64,000 bases of DNA, from NCBI RefSeq assembly GCF_009834345.1, contig NZ_CP035042.1:3534001-3598000 (forward strand), in the 5' to 3' direction. Below, piece after piece: positions 9,495 to 17,850 of the stretch. Numbering within the stretch: the first letter of the stretch is position 1; each line of letters begins with the position of its first letter. The DNA comes from Billgrantia tianxiuensis. GTDB lineage: Bacteria; Pseudomonadota; Gammaproteobacteria; Pseudomonadales; Halomonadaceae. The translations under genes were made by a program, and so were the position numbers. The notes beneath the pieces were generated by a model. The model saw nothing but the letters and a program-made list of their open reading frames with translations. It searched no databases and had not been told where the DNA came from.

Positions 9495-10619
9495 TCAGCG
9501 CGCCACCGCCGTGTCATGCGCGCGCTTGGCCAGCCGACGGCTAGCCAAGCCGAGGCACGCCCGCATCACCGGCGTCAGCAGCCACAGCAGCGGGGCGAGC
9601 AACCAGCGACGGACAAGACGGGCGACGACAAACACCGGCAACAGCACGATCAGCCATAGAAGGAACTGGCCCAACCAGGTAGGCCAGCCGAGCCACTCAG
9701 CGAGCGTGGCACCGAGCGCACTGATCAAGCTAGGGTGGCGAACCAACACATAAGCAGTGCCAGCCACCGCAGCCACCTTGGCCATGCGCGGCAGCGCGGC
9801 GAAGCGTCCGCCGCCGGCGACCACGCCCTGCCGCACTCCTGATCGGGCGCCTTGAGCCTCGATACTACCCACCCGCGCACCACGCGCCGCCCGCCCGGCC
9901 TTGAGTACTTTGACGGTACTGGCCATCACCAGCAGATCGAGACCCGCCCAGCCCAAGTCGCTTGCCCCTATTGCTTCGCCACGGCGCCACTGGCTCTCCA
10001 GGTCGCGTAGACCGCGAGTGAAGAAATCCCCCACTCCCGCCACTACACGCTCGCCCTGCAGCCACTCCACGCGCCCTTCGTCGCTGACCACGAACTGGTT
10101 GAGCAGCCCGTACCCATGCGTCTCCAGCAGCGCAATGCCCATCTGGCCGCGTCGATAAGGCGTCAACTCCGCCATCGCAGGCTCAGCGTCCGCCTCGTCG
10201 TCCCACCAACCACTGACTTGCCGATAGCGCTCGCCAAGCCAGTGACGTGCTCGCAGAGTGGCAATATCATGATCGCGGAAGTAGCTCACTGGTAGTACCG
10301 CATCCGCGCCGTAACGCACCAGTACCTTCTGGAACGCCGGAGACAAGCCATAATCGAGCAACGTGCTCCGCGCTATGTCGCCGTGGCGTATCATCGCCAG
10401 GGAAGCACTCATCCACAGCGCCTGATCCGAGGCGAAGCCGAGAAACAGCGCGCTGACCTCTGGCGGCTCCTCGCGCAGCATCGGCGCTAGCTCGGGAAGC
10501 GTGCGTTGTACCTCCAAGCGCACTAGCCTGGCCTCGTATGGCTCGTGAGACGCCGCCGCGGATACGACGCTGGCAACCAGCACGGCGACCAGCACCATTA
10601 CCCTCCAAGGCCGCATCAT
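9495..10619 (-). CDS. Hypothetical membrane/exported protein
   Basis: No family recognised. The 374-aa product begins with a Sec-type signal or anchor (MMRPWRVMVLVAVLVASVVSAAAS). It then has a soluble region rich in Leu/Arg helices (about 25-240) with GLDLLVMASTVKVLKAGRAARG. Two hydrophobic segments near the C-terminus (AKVAAVAGTAYVLV and WLGQFLLWLIVLLPVFVVARLV) precede a basic tail. GGGGAGGGGCG sits just before the ATGATG start. The N-terminal part is probably periplasmic. It lies between epmB (convergent) and leuA (same strand, 26 nt away) and may share transcripts with leuA upstream. Confidence 0.7.
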   Translation of the reverse strand: MMRPWRVMVLVAVLVASVVSAAASHEPYEARLVRLEVQRTLPELAPMLREEPPEVSALFLGFASDQALWMSASLAMIRHGDIARSTLLDYGLSPAFQKVLVRYGADAVLPVSYFRDHDIATLRARHWLGERYRQVSGWWDDEADAEPAMAELTPYRRGQMGIALLETHGYGLLNQFVVSDEGRVEWLQGERVVAGVGDFFTRGLRDLESQWRRGEAIGASDLGWAGLDLLVMASTVKVLKAGRAARGARVGSIEAQGARSGVRQGVVAGGGRFAALPRMAKVAAVAGTAYVLVRHPSLISALGATLAEWLGWPTWLGQFLLWLIVLLPVFVVARLVRRWLLAPLLWLLTPVMRACLGLASRRLAKRAHDTAVAR

Positions 10620-10645
10620 CGCCCCTCCCCGCACCACCAGCGTGC

Positions 10646-12352
10646 TTATCCCAAACTTTCGGCAGTCACATTGGCCGCGACCGGCTGGGTAGAGACATGG
10701 CGATTGATGGCGCTCATCACCGCCTTCATCGAGGCGCTGGTGATGCTCTCGTCGGTACCCACACCGAACACCGCCTTGCCGTCGATGCGCACCTCCACGT
10801 AGGCGATCGCCTCGGCGTCGGCGCCCTGGCCGCGGGAGTGTTCGTGGTAGTCGATGATTTCCACGTCATGGCCGGCCGCCGCCAGGGCCTTGATGAAGGC
10901 CGCCAGCGGGCCGTTGCCCTCGCCGCCGATGGCGCGCCGCTCGCCGCGCTCCTCGATGGTCGCCTCGAGCTTCACCCGGGGGCTGTCGGGTTCGGAAGAG
11001 AGGCGATGATTGACCATGGCATAGGGTGAGGTACGCGTCAGGTACTCGTCGGCGAAGGCCTGGTAGATCATCTGCGAGGTGATCTCCTTGCCCGTACGGT
11101 CGGCCACCTCCTGCACCACCTGGCTGAACTCGATCGAGAGCCGGCGCGGCAGCTCAATGCCGTGCTCCTGTTCGAGCAGGTAGGAGACCCCGCCCTTGCC
11201 CGACTGGCTGTTGACGCGAATCACCGCCTCGTAGCTGCGGCCGACATCCATTGGATCGATGGGCAGGTAGGGTACCTCCCACATGGCGTCCGGATTGGCG
11301 CGACGCTCAGCCATGCCCTTCTTGATCGCATCCTGGTGGGAGCCGGAAAAGGCGGTGAAGACCAGATCGCCGACATAGGGATGACGCGGGTGTACCGGCA
11401 GCTGGTTGCAGTACTCCACCTCACGCATGATCGGCGTGATGTTGGAGAAGTCGAGCCCCGGATGCACGCCCTGGGTGTAGAGGTTCATGGCGAGGGTGAC
11501 GATGTCGACGTTACCGGTACGCTCGCCGTTACCGAACAGGGTGCCCTCGACACGGTCGGCGCCGGCCATCACGGTAAGCTCGGCTGCCGCCACGCCAGTG
11601 CCGCGGTCGTTGTGGGGATGCACGCTGACGATCAGGTGGTCGCGATTCTTCACGTTGCGACAGAACCACTCGACCTGGTCGGCGTAGTTGTTGGGCGTGG
11701 CCGCCTCCACCGTGGCCGGCAGGTTGACGATCATCGGCTTCTCCGACGTGGCGCCGTAGGCCTCCATCACCGCCTCGACCACCTCCTTGGCGAAATCCAT
11801 CTCGGTGGTGGTGAAGAGTTCCGGCGAGTACTGGAAGGTCCAGTTGGTTTCCGGCGCCGCCTCCATCAGCTCGCGAATCTGCCGGGTGGCGTCCACGGCG
11901 ATGCCGATGCACTCCTCCTTGCTGACGTTGAACACCACGCGGCGGAACACCGGGTCGGTGGCGTTGTAGACGTGCACGATGGCGTTCTTGGCCCCCTTCA
12001 GCGACTCGAAGGTGCGCTCGATCAGGTGTGGGCGCGCCTGGGTCAGCACCTGGATGGTGACGTCGTCCGGCACCTTGTTCTGCTCGATCAGCGCGCGCAC
12101 GAAGTCGAAGTCGGTCTGCGACGCCGAGGGAAAGCCGACCTCGATCTCCTTGAAGCCGATCTTCACCAGCAGGTCGAAGAAGCGCTGCTTGCGCTCCTGG
12201 TCCATGGGGTCGATCAGCGCCTGGTTGCCGTCGCGCAGGTCGACGCTGCACCACAGCGGTGGCGACTCGATGCGGCGATTCGGCCACTGGCGGTCGGGCA
12301 AATCGACGGCAACGAAGGGGCGGTACTTGGCGGCGGGGTTGTCGAGCATCAT
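10646..12352 (-). CDS. leuA: 2-isopropylmalate synthase
   Basis: LeuA condenses acetyl-CoA with 2-oxoisovalerate in the first committed step of leucine synthesis. The 568-aa chain is of the longer LeuA type. The TIM barrel begins [15 protein letters not shown] and carries the metal-binding HPHNDRGTG. The C-terminal regulatory LeuA dimer domain follows, ending with [13 protein letters not shown]. The start at 12352 (ATGATGCTCGAC) matches the usual [14 protein letters not shown]-terminus. The 320-bp leader upstream contains hairpins and a small open frame, described separately. Confidence 0.96.
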   Translation of the reverse strand: MMLDNPAAKYRPFVAVDLPDRQWPNRRIESPPLWCSVDLRDGNQALIDPMDQERKQRFFDLLVKIGFKEIEVGFPSASQTDFDFVRALIEQNKVPDDVTIQVLTQARPHLIERTFESLKGAKNAIVHVYNATDPVFRRVVFNVSKEECIGIAVDATRQIRELMEAAPETNWTFQYSPELFTTTEMDFAKEVVEAVMEAYGATSEKPMIVNLPATVEAATPNNYADQVEWFCRNVKNRDHLIVSVHPHNDRGTGVAAAELTVMAGADRVEGTLFGNGERTGNVDIVTLAMNLYTQGVHPGLDFSNITPIMREVEYCNQLPVHPRHPYVGDLVFTAFSGSHQDAIKKGMAERRANPDAMWEVPYLPIDPMDVGRSYEAVIRVNSQSGKGGVSYLLEQEHGIELPRRLSIEFSQVVQEVADRTGKEITSQMIYQAFADEYLTRTSPYAMVNHRLSSEPDSPRVKLEATIEERGERRAIGGEGNGPLAAFIKALAAAGHDVEIIDYHEHSRGQGADAEAIAYVEVRIDGKAVFGVGTDESITSASMKAVMSAINRHVSTQPVAANVTAESLG

Positions 12353-12399
12353 GATGGCGGTCTCCCTAGGCTGGCGGCTCTGGTTCGGACAGGCGGCGT

Positions 12400-12531
12400 T
12401 CAGAAACGACGACGCCCCGGATGCGTGGAGCATACCGGGGCGTCGTGGCAATGGACGAAACGATCTTCGCGACCGATGACGGTCACGGCGAAACGACGTA
12501 CGTAGCGAGAAGCAATTCGGTTGGTTGACAT
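12400..12531 (-). CDS. Candidate small leader ORF upstream of leuA (43 codons)
   Basis: ATG at 12531 is preceded by GAGGTACCGAA, a plausible ribosome binding site. The frame starts [20 protein letters not shown] and ends with an Arg-rich tail (GRRRF). It contains no leucine codon, so it is not a classical leu attenuation peptide. Its last third coincides with a strong hairpin 50 nt before leuA. It could be a real small protein, a regulatory leader, or chance. No homologue is recognised. Confidence 0.35.
   Translation of the reverse strand: MSTNRIASRYVRRFAVTVIGREDRFVHCHDAPVCSTHPGRRRF
12409..12446 (-). promoter_or_regulatory. Stem-loop in the leuA leader
   Basis: A perfect 12-bp stem (ACGACGCCCCGG against CCGGGGCGTCGT) with a 14-nt loop lies about 57 nt upstream of the leuA start and overlaps the 3' part of the small ORF. 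Only a short TTT follows it on the minus strand, so it is not a textbook terminator. An attenuator or RNA-stability role is inferred. Confidence 0.5.
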
Positions 12532-12554
12532 TTCGGTACCTCGACTGACCTGGA

Positions 12555-12580
12555 CAAAAACGCGATGCACAACGCATCGC
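12555..12580 (-). terminator. Rho-independent terminator of the protealysin/emfourin operon
   Basis: On the minus strand GCGATGC (12580-12574) pairs with GCATCGC (12568-12562) around a 5-nt loop and is followed by G then TTTTT. It lies about 100 nt after the inhibitor gene stop and upstream of the leuA leader, insulating leuA from that operon. Confidence 0.8.
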
Positions 12581-12676
12581 CCGACGCTCAAAGGCCGGCT
12601 AGTAGTCGTAGGTTCAGGCTGAGGTAGCAAAATGTCATGTTCATGCCCTCTAGAAAATCAGCATGGCCGACGCTTG

Positions 12677-13018
12677 TCAAGACTCACCGCCGTTTTCCGC
12701 TTGGATGTCGGCTCGTCGCCACCACTCCAGCAGACCCGGAGGCACCACTTCCTCGGCCACCGTCACGCTCCATATCGAAGCGCCGCTGGCATCCTCCACG
12801 CGCAGGCAGAAGCGTCGCCGATCGGCACCGGGCGCTCCGCCCTGGCCGGCGCTGGCTTCTGCATAGGACAACAAGCGCCACAGCTCGTCACGCTGGGCCT
12901 CGCTGCAGCGGGCGCAATCAATGCAGCGTGGCCGCGCCAAGCCGGGAAAGTGGGCCAATCCCCCTTCTCGTCGCAGCCGAACCACGTTGTCCGGAGTCAA
13001 GTGAGGCGGTTGGCTCAT
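12677..13018 (-). CDS. Emfourin-type inhibitor of M4 protease (protealysin partner)
   Basis: The 113-aa protein (MSQPPHLTPDNVVRLRREGG...) overlaps the upstream protease gene by 4 nt (ATGA). It has the features of emfourins, small intracellular protein inhibitors encoded next to protealysin-like proteases. These are an early VRLRREGGLAHFPGLARP segment, a central helix (EAQRDELWRLLSYAEAS), and a C-terminal RFCLRVEDASG...VAEEVVPPGLLEWW region. There is no signal peptide. The assignment rests on this pattern and on the operon partner. Confidence 0.8.
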   Translation of the reverse strand: MSQPPHLTPDNVVRLRREGGLAHFPGLARPRCIDCARCSEAQRDELWRLLSYAEASAGQGGAPGADRRRFCLRVEDASGASIWSVTVAEEVVPPGLLEWWRRADIQAENGGES

Positions 13019-14061
13019 GGCAGCAATACCCCCACGCCTCGCCAGCCTTCGCGCACCGTTTCGGCTTCCGTACTCGCCGCCCCGAAGCGCCGCTCGGCAT
13101 TGTCCACCGTCAGGCTGGCAAAGGCGACGAAGTCACTGTCCTGACGGAGTCGGGTGTCGATCAGAGTGTCGTACCAGATCCGACCGGCCCGCTCCCAGGC
13201 ATGACCACCCAGTGCCATTGCCACAAGATGAAAGGCCCGGTTGGGAATGCCCGAATTGATGTGTACCCCGCCATTGTCCGCTTCGGTGACCACGAAAGCG
13301 TCCATGTGGCCGGGCTGCGGGTCGCGCCCCAGCAGCGGGTCGTCGTAGGCGCTCCCCGGCTTCGCCATGGAGCGCAGGGCACTGCCGACGATCCGGTCGG
13401 TGAACAGCCCCTCGCCAATCAGCCAGTCCGCCTCGTCGACGCTCTGACCCAGTTCGCGCTGCTTGACCAGACTGCCGAACACGTCGCACAGCGACTCGTT
13501 CAGCGCCCCCGATTGCCCCACGTAGGCCAGCGCGGCTTCATGCTGGATGACCCCATGGCTCAATTCATGGGCAACGATATCCAGCGCGATGGTGAAGCGA
13601 TTGAACAGTTCGCCGTCGCCATCGCCGAACACCATCTGGCGACCGTCCCAGAAGGCGTTCTCGTAATCCTGGCCATAGTGCACCGTGGCCAGCAGCGCCA
13701 TGCCGTCATCGTCGATGGAGTGGCGCTCGTAGGCTTCCCAGAACAGCCGATAGGTCGCCCCCAGGCCTCGATAGGCCTCGTCGACGGCCGGGTCGCCGCT
13801 GTCGCCCTCCCCTTCGCGCCTCACCAGCGTGCCGGGCAGGGTCTGCTGCTGCTCGGCGGAATACACGTAGCGAGCCGGCTCGCCGCGCCGGGCGCTGCCC
13901 TGAGGCAGGGCAACGGCTCCCGCACGGGCGCGAAACCGACCGTCGACCAGCAGGGTATGCCGAGCACATTCGCTCAGGCGGGAAGAGCCACCGCTGGCGA
14001 TGCGCTCTAGCAGGTAGGGTGGTAGAAAATGCCTAGCACAGGCAGCGGGCAAGTCGGTCAT
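13015..14061 (-). CDS. Protealysin-like M4 neutral metalloprotease
   Basis: This thermolysin-fold zinc protease has no Sec signal but a short N-terminal propeptide (CARHFLPPYLLERIA, residues 8-22), the mark of protealysin-like proteases. Zinc ligands are H165 and H169 in HELSH and E189 in GALNESLCDVFG. NGGVHINSGIPNRAFH supplies the substrate-site Asn and catalytic His region. AAGGAGAGGAAACGG precedes the ATG at 14061 (MTDLP). An in-frame ATG at 14097 is less favoured. Members of this family can be intracellular or secreted by non-Sec routes. The 348-aa length fits. Confidence 0.93.
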   Translation of the reverse strand: MTDLPAACARHFLPPYLLERIASGGSSRLSECARHTLLVDGRFRARAGAVALPQGSARRGEPARYVYSAEQQQTLPGTLVRREGEGDSGDPAVDEAYRGLGATYRLFWEAYERHSIDDDGMALLATVHYGQDYENAFWDGRQMVFGDGDGELFNRFTIALDIVAHELSHGVIQHEAALAYVGQSGALNESLCDVFGSLVKQRELGQSVDEADWLIGEGLFTDRIVGSALRSMAKPGSAYDDPLLGRDPQPGHMDAFVVTEADNGGVHINSGIPNRAFHLVAMALGGHAWERAGRIWYDTLIDTRLRQDSDFVAFASLTVDNAERRFGAASTEAETVREGWRGVGVLLP

Positions 14062-14131
14062 CCGTTTCCTCTCCTTCGTGCCATGCGGCTCGCTCATCGA
14101 GCCCGGACACTAAGAGCATAGCGGAAACACC

Positions 14132-14965
14132 CTACCGTTCGCGCCGCTCCAGCATCGCCTCCATGCGTGACAGCTGGTCGCGCAGCTGACGCACGTCATC
14201 GCGCAGGCCGTGCAGCTCGGCGGCTTCCCCCTCGCCGCTCTCCAACTGGACCTGGATGCTCTCCTTCTGCATCACGTCGAGCACGATGCCGATCATCATG
14301 TTGAGGAAGATGAAGGCGTTGAGAAAAATGAAGGTGAGAAAGAAGATCCAGGCGTAGGGGTAGTGCTCCATGGTGGGGTAGAGCACCGCCGTGGCCCAGC
14401 TCTCGAAGGTGGCGACCTGGAACAGCGTCAGCATGGCCAGCGAGATGTTGCCCCACAGCCGCTCGTCGACGTCACTGAACAGGAAGCTGCCGATCGCCGC
14501 GTAGATGTAGAAGATGATGAACATCAGCAGCGCCACGTAGCCCATCCGCGGGATCGACTTGAACAGTGCCGCGATCAGCATGCGCAGCTCGGGGATCATC
14601 GACACCAGGCGCAGCACGCGGAAGATGCGCAGCAGCCGCGCCAACAGCACCATTTCCGAGTCTTCCATGGGGATCAGGCTGGCGGTGACGATCAGGAAGT
14701 CGAAGACATTCCAGCCTTTCTTGAAGAAGTCGAGCAGGCGCTTCTCCGCCGCCATGCGGATCAGGATCTCCACCAGGAAGAAAACCGTTACCCCCACGTC
14801 GAGCAGCAGCAGCCACTCCTGGAAGGGGCTGACCTCTTCCTCGTAGGTCTTGGCACCGATCAGCAGCGCCGAGAGCACGATGATGGCGATCACCGTGAGT
14901 TCGAAGATTTTGTTGGCACGCAGCCGCTCGAAGCGGTCGCGCCAGGTACCAAAGGAAGCGCTCAT
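14132..14965 (-). CDS. Bacterial voltage-gated sodium channel (BacNav/NaChBac type)
   Basis: This is a single six-helix channel subunit of about 277 aa. S1-S3 span residues 20-100. S4 has regularly spaced arginines in ARLLRIFRVLRLV (R110, R113, R116, R119). S5 is followed by a pore loop with filter TFESW (186-190), corresponding to TLESW of NaChBac/NavAb. S6 is rich in F/N/I (FLNAFIFLNMMIGIVLDVM), and the C-terminal neck plus coiled coil (LRDDVRQLRDQLSRMEAML) drives tetramer assembly. The Glu filter predicts Na+ over Ca2+ selectivity. The start could be ATG 14965, 14971 or 14983. Confidence 0.92.
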   Translation of the reverse strand: MSASFGTWRDRFERLRANKIFELTVIAIIVLSALLIGAKTYEEEVSPFQEWLLLLDVGVTVFFLVEILIRMAAEKRLLDFFKKGWNVFDFLIVTASLIPMEDSEMVLLARLLRIFRVLRLVSMIPELRMLIAALFKSIPRMGYVALLMFIIFYIYAAIGSFLFSDVDERLWGNISLAMLTLFQVATFESWATAVLYPTMEHYPYAWIFFLTFIFLNAFIFLNMMIGIVLDVMQKESIQVQLESGEGEAAELHGLRDDVRQLRDQLSRMEAMLERRER

Positions 14966-15209
14966 GGACATTCTCGAAAGCACGCTGTGACTGTAACCCG
15001 AGCCGCCTGACGGCAGCCGTATATCCCACCTGCGGACGGCGGCGTGATGTTAGCACGAGCGAGAAACGATGGGACGTTCCCCATCCCGGGAAGCACCAAC
15101 ACCAGACGTTACGACAGCGAAACCTTTATTCACGCTCCCTGCCTTGTCCAGAAGGTTGCACGCTGCCTACTTTCAAATCATCACGTGCAAAGGAAAAGGA
15201 GTCCGGCAC

Positions 15210-16064
15210 ATGAGCGAAGAGAAGCAACCTCCCCAGGAGCAATCCCACCAACCCGGCGCCGAGTACAAGATGGACCCGCAGCCGGAGTACATCCGCGAGA
15301 GCTACCGCGGCGCCGACAAGCTCAAGGACAAGGTGGCGATCATCACCGGCGGCGACAGCGGCATCGGCCGTGCCGTGGCGGTGCACTATGCCCGCGAGGG
15401 CGCCGACTGCGTCATCGTGCACCTGGAAGAGGACACCGATGCCCGCGACACCCAGCGTCTCGTCGAGGCCGAGGGGCGGCGCTGCCTTGTACTCAAGGGC
15501 GACGTGGGCGAGCCCTCGTTCTGCGACGAGATCGTCGACAGGACACTCAAGGAGTTCGGCAAGCTCAACATCGTGGTGCACAACGCCGCCGAGCAGTACG
15601 ACTGGGACGACATCACCGACATCCCGCCCGAGCAGCTGCAGCGCACCTTCCAGACCAACGTCTTCAGCCACTTCTATCTGACCAAAGCGGCCCTGCCTCA
15701 CATGCACGAGGGCGACAGTATCATCTGCACCTCGTCGATCAACGCCTTCAAGGGCAACCCGACGCTGATCGACTACACCGCCACCAAGGGCGCGATCCAG
15801 GGCCTGGTGCGCTCGCTGGCGGTACCGCTGGCCGAGAAAGGGATTCGCGTCAATTCGGTGGCCCCGGGCCCGGTGTGGACGCCGCTGATCCCGGCCAGCT
15901 TTCCCGCCGAGAAGGTCGCCTCCTTCGGCGGTCAGGTGCCGATGAACCGCGCCGGCCAGCCTTCGGAGATGGGACCGGCCTACGTCTATCTGGCCTGCGA
16001 GGAGTCCTCCTACATGAGCGGCCAGACGCTGCACCTCAACGGTGGCGTGGTACTCAATACCTGA
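15210..16064 (+). CDS. SDR family oxidoreductase (YghA / general stress protein 39-like)
   Basis: The 284-aa short-chain dehydrogenase has an N-terminal extension (EEKQPPQEQSHQPGAEYKMDPQP) typical of the YghA/GSP39 subgroup. The Rossmann motif is TGGDSGIG (46-53), with NAA at VVHNAAEQ, the catalytic Ser in CTSSINAF, and YTATK as YxxxK. The physiological substrate is unknown; relatives reduce aldehydes or ketones with NADP(H) and are stress-induced. AAGGAAAAGGAG precedes the ATG. It is monocistronic with a terminator downstream. Confidence 0.9.
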   Translation: MSEEKQPPQEQSHQPGAEYKMDPQPEYIRESYRGADKLKDKVAIITGGDSGIGRAVAVHYAREGADCVIVHLEEDTDARDTQRLVEAEGRRCLVLKGDVGEPSFCDEIVDRTLKEFGKLNIVVHNAAEQYDWDDITDIPPEQLQRTFQTNVFSHFYLTKAALPHMHEGDSIICTSSINAFKGNPTLIDYTATKGAIQGLVRSLAVPLAEKGIRVNSVAPGPVWTPLIPASFPAEKVASFGGQVPMNRAGQPSEMGPAYVYLACEESSYMSGQTLHLNGGVVLNT

Positions 16065-16100
16065 CGCAGTACTCGATCCTGAAACTCACTGGAAAAGCGT

Positions 16101-16127
16101 GACGCCCGCCTCTCGGAGGCGGGCGTC
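16101..16127 (+). terminator. Stem-loop terminator after the SDR gene
   Basis: GACGCCCGCCT and AGGCGGGCGTC form a stem with a very small loop, 36 nt after the SDR stop. The T-tract is poor (CGTCATATT). It may serve both converging genes. Confidence 0.7.
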
Positions 16128-16172
16128 GTCATATTGCTTCAGTTGGCCGATAGACTCAGGTAGCCGGCGAAC

Positions 16173-16430
16173 TCATGTCGTCAGTTCGGCGGGGTTCAGC
16201 AACCCGGCGAGTTCCTGGGCGTAGTGGGCGGCCTCACGGCCGCGCGGAGTCAGATAGCCACCGTCGGCCTGGGTCACCAGGCCCTTGGCATGCAGCCGCG
16301 AGGCGGCAGCGACCGCTTCCGGCGCGGCATTGGAGTGCACCTTGATGCCCTCCTGGCTGGTGTCGAGGTTGTACAGGCAGAGCAGGTTCAGCTCGTCCAG
16401 CAGCTCGGCGGTGAAATGCGCTTGGGCCAT
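16173..16430 (-). CDS. TIGR02647 family protein (putative DNA-binding)
   Basis: The 85-aa protein (LLDELNLLCLYNLDTSQEGIKVHSNAAPEAVAAASRLHAKGLVTQADGGYLTPRG) matches the small TIGR02647 family found in Pseudomonas and Halomonas. It looks like a winged-helix fold: helix (SRLHAKGL), then beta-hairpin wing (TQADGGYLT). The function is unknown. It lies 93 nt downstream of serB on the same strand. Confidence 0.85.
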   Translation of the reverse strand: MAQAHFTAELLDELNLLCLYNLDTSQEGIKVHSNAAPEAVAAASRLHAKGLVTQADGGYLTPRGREAAHYAQELAGLLNPAELTT

Positions 16431-16523
16431 GGCGTTCTCCGATGTGATCAGATCTTTCGAGACAGGCTCTTCAAGTCATCTTCGAAGGTACGCCACTTCC
16501 CCTTGCTTCACCAGTACTGCCGG

Positions 16524-17744
16524 TCAACCCGCCCGACTGTCGTCCTCCAGGTCGCCTTGGCGGTAGCCCATCAGGTAGAGCACGGCATCGATGCCCAAGG
16601 TCGAGATCGACTGGCGCGCCTGGCTGCGTACCAGCGGCTTGGCACGAAAGGCGATGCCAAGCCCGGCGGCGGCGAGCATCTTGAGATCGTTGGCGCCGTC
16701 GCCCACGGCGATGGTCTGCTCCATGGCAAGCCCTTCGCGTGCGGCAATCTCGTGCAGCAGCTCGGCCTTGCGGCTGGCGTCGAGGATCGGCTCGCGCACT
16801 TCGCCGGTAACCTTGCCGTTCTCGATCACCAGCTCGTTGGCGTGGATCTCATCGAAGCCGAGCTTCTCCTGCAGGTGGCGGGCGAAGTAGGTGAAGCCGC
16901 CGGAGAGAATCGCAGTACGGTAGCCCAGGCGCTTCAAGTGCTTCATCAGCCGCTCGACGCCATCCATCAGCGGCAGCTCCTCGGCGATTTCGGCCAGCAC
17001 CGATTCGTCGAGCCCCTTGAGCTTGGCCATGCGCTCGCGAAAACTCTGCTGGAAATCGAGCTCGCCGCGCATGGCCCGCTCGGTGACCGCGGCCACGTCC
17101 TCATAGACGCCGTGGCGGCGCGCCAGCTCGTCGATCACCTCGGCCTGGATCAGGGTCGAGTCCATGTCGAAGCAGACCAGACGGCGATGGCGACGCCAGA
17201 TCGAGTCCTCCTGAATGGCAATGTCGACCCCGTGCATGGCCCCCAATGCCAGGGCTTTTTCGCGCAGGATATCGAGATCGACCTCCTCGCCGCGCAGCCA
17301 GCACTCCACGCAGGCGCCGAAGGGAGGGACGCCGCCGTCCAGCGCCTCGCGACCGGAGAGGCGGTGGATCAGCTCCACGGTAAGGCCGTGCTCGGCGGTG
17401 AGCGCTCCTACCTCGGCCAGGATGCCGGCAGGCAGGTGCGGCGCCAGCAGGGTCAGGATCAGTCGCGGCTCGCTGGCCTGCACGCTCCAGCGCTGATAGT
17501 CCTCAGCGCTGACCTGGATCGCCTGCACGTCGAGTCCCAGGCCGTCTCCCGCCTCGTTGAGAGCGCTCTCCAGATCGCTGTCGCGATCGAGCCCGACCAG
17601 CGCTTCCAGAGAGACCATGCCGAAGGTCACGCTCTGGTTGATGTCGAGCAGCCGTGCGCCGCTGCGCGCCAGGGCCTGGCCCAGGCCGGCCAACTGGCCG
17701 GGTCGTGCCGCGCCGGTGGCGCGAATCAGCAGTCGTCGTGTCAT
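16524..17744 (-). CDS. serB: Phosphoserine phosphatase SerB
   Basis: SerB performs the last step of L-serine synthesis. The 406-aa protein has an N-terminal tandem ACT-like regulatory region (about 1-180) and a HAD phosphatase domain. The HAD motif I is FDMDSTLIQ (Asp193 nucleophile, Asp195), and AILSGGFTYF and GDGANDLKML supply motifs II and IV. The ACT extension is usual in Pseudomonas/Halomonas SerB and absent in short forms. Confidence 0.96.
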   Translation of the reverse strand: MTRRLLIRATGAARPGQLAGLGQALARSGARLLDINQSVTFGMVSLEALVGLDRDSDLESALNEAGDGLGLDVQAIQVSAEDYQRWSVQASEPRLILTLLAPHLPAGILAEVGALTAEHGLTVELIHRLSGREALDGGVPPFGACVECWLRGEEVDLDILREKALALGAMHGVDIAIQEDSIWRRHRRLVCFDMDSTLIQAEVIDELARRHGVYEDVAAVTERAMRGELDFQQSFRERMAKLKGLDESVLAEIAEELPLMDGVERLMKHLKRLGYRTAILSGGFTYFARHLQEKLGFDEIHANELVIENGKVTGEVREPILDASRKAELLHEIAAREGLAMEQTIAVGDGANDLKMLAAAGLGIAFRAKPLVRSQARQSISTLGIDAVLYLMGYRQGDLEDDSRAG

Positions 17745-17753
17745 GTTACCCCT

Positions 17754-17850
17754 AGCTGGAAGAAGGAAGAGCGGCGCTGCGCGCCTGGAAGAGAGAAGAA
17801 ATTCACTATACCCTACCTCCCGTCTTCCCTCTTCTATCTTCCCTCTTCCG
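17754..17850. repeat. Intergenic GGAAGA-type imperfect inverted repeat (copy 2)
   Basis: Between serB and parC and overlapping the last parC codons, the sequence begins AGCTGGAAGAAGGAAGAGCGG, passes through GCTGCGCGCCTGGAAGAGAG, and ends TCTTCCCTCTTCTATCTTCC. The GA-rich and CT-rich arms are complementary. It shares its opening and arm sequences with the block at 5660-5760, so the two are members of one dispersed family. Confidence 0.5.

Noticed and set aside
12400..12531. Classical leucine attenuator peptide
   Set aside because: The ORF contains no leucine codons, and the following hairpin lacks a T-tract. It is kept only as a low-confidence leader ORF.
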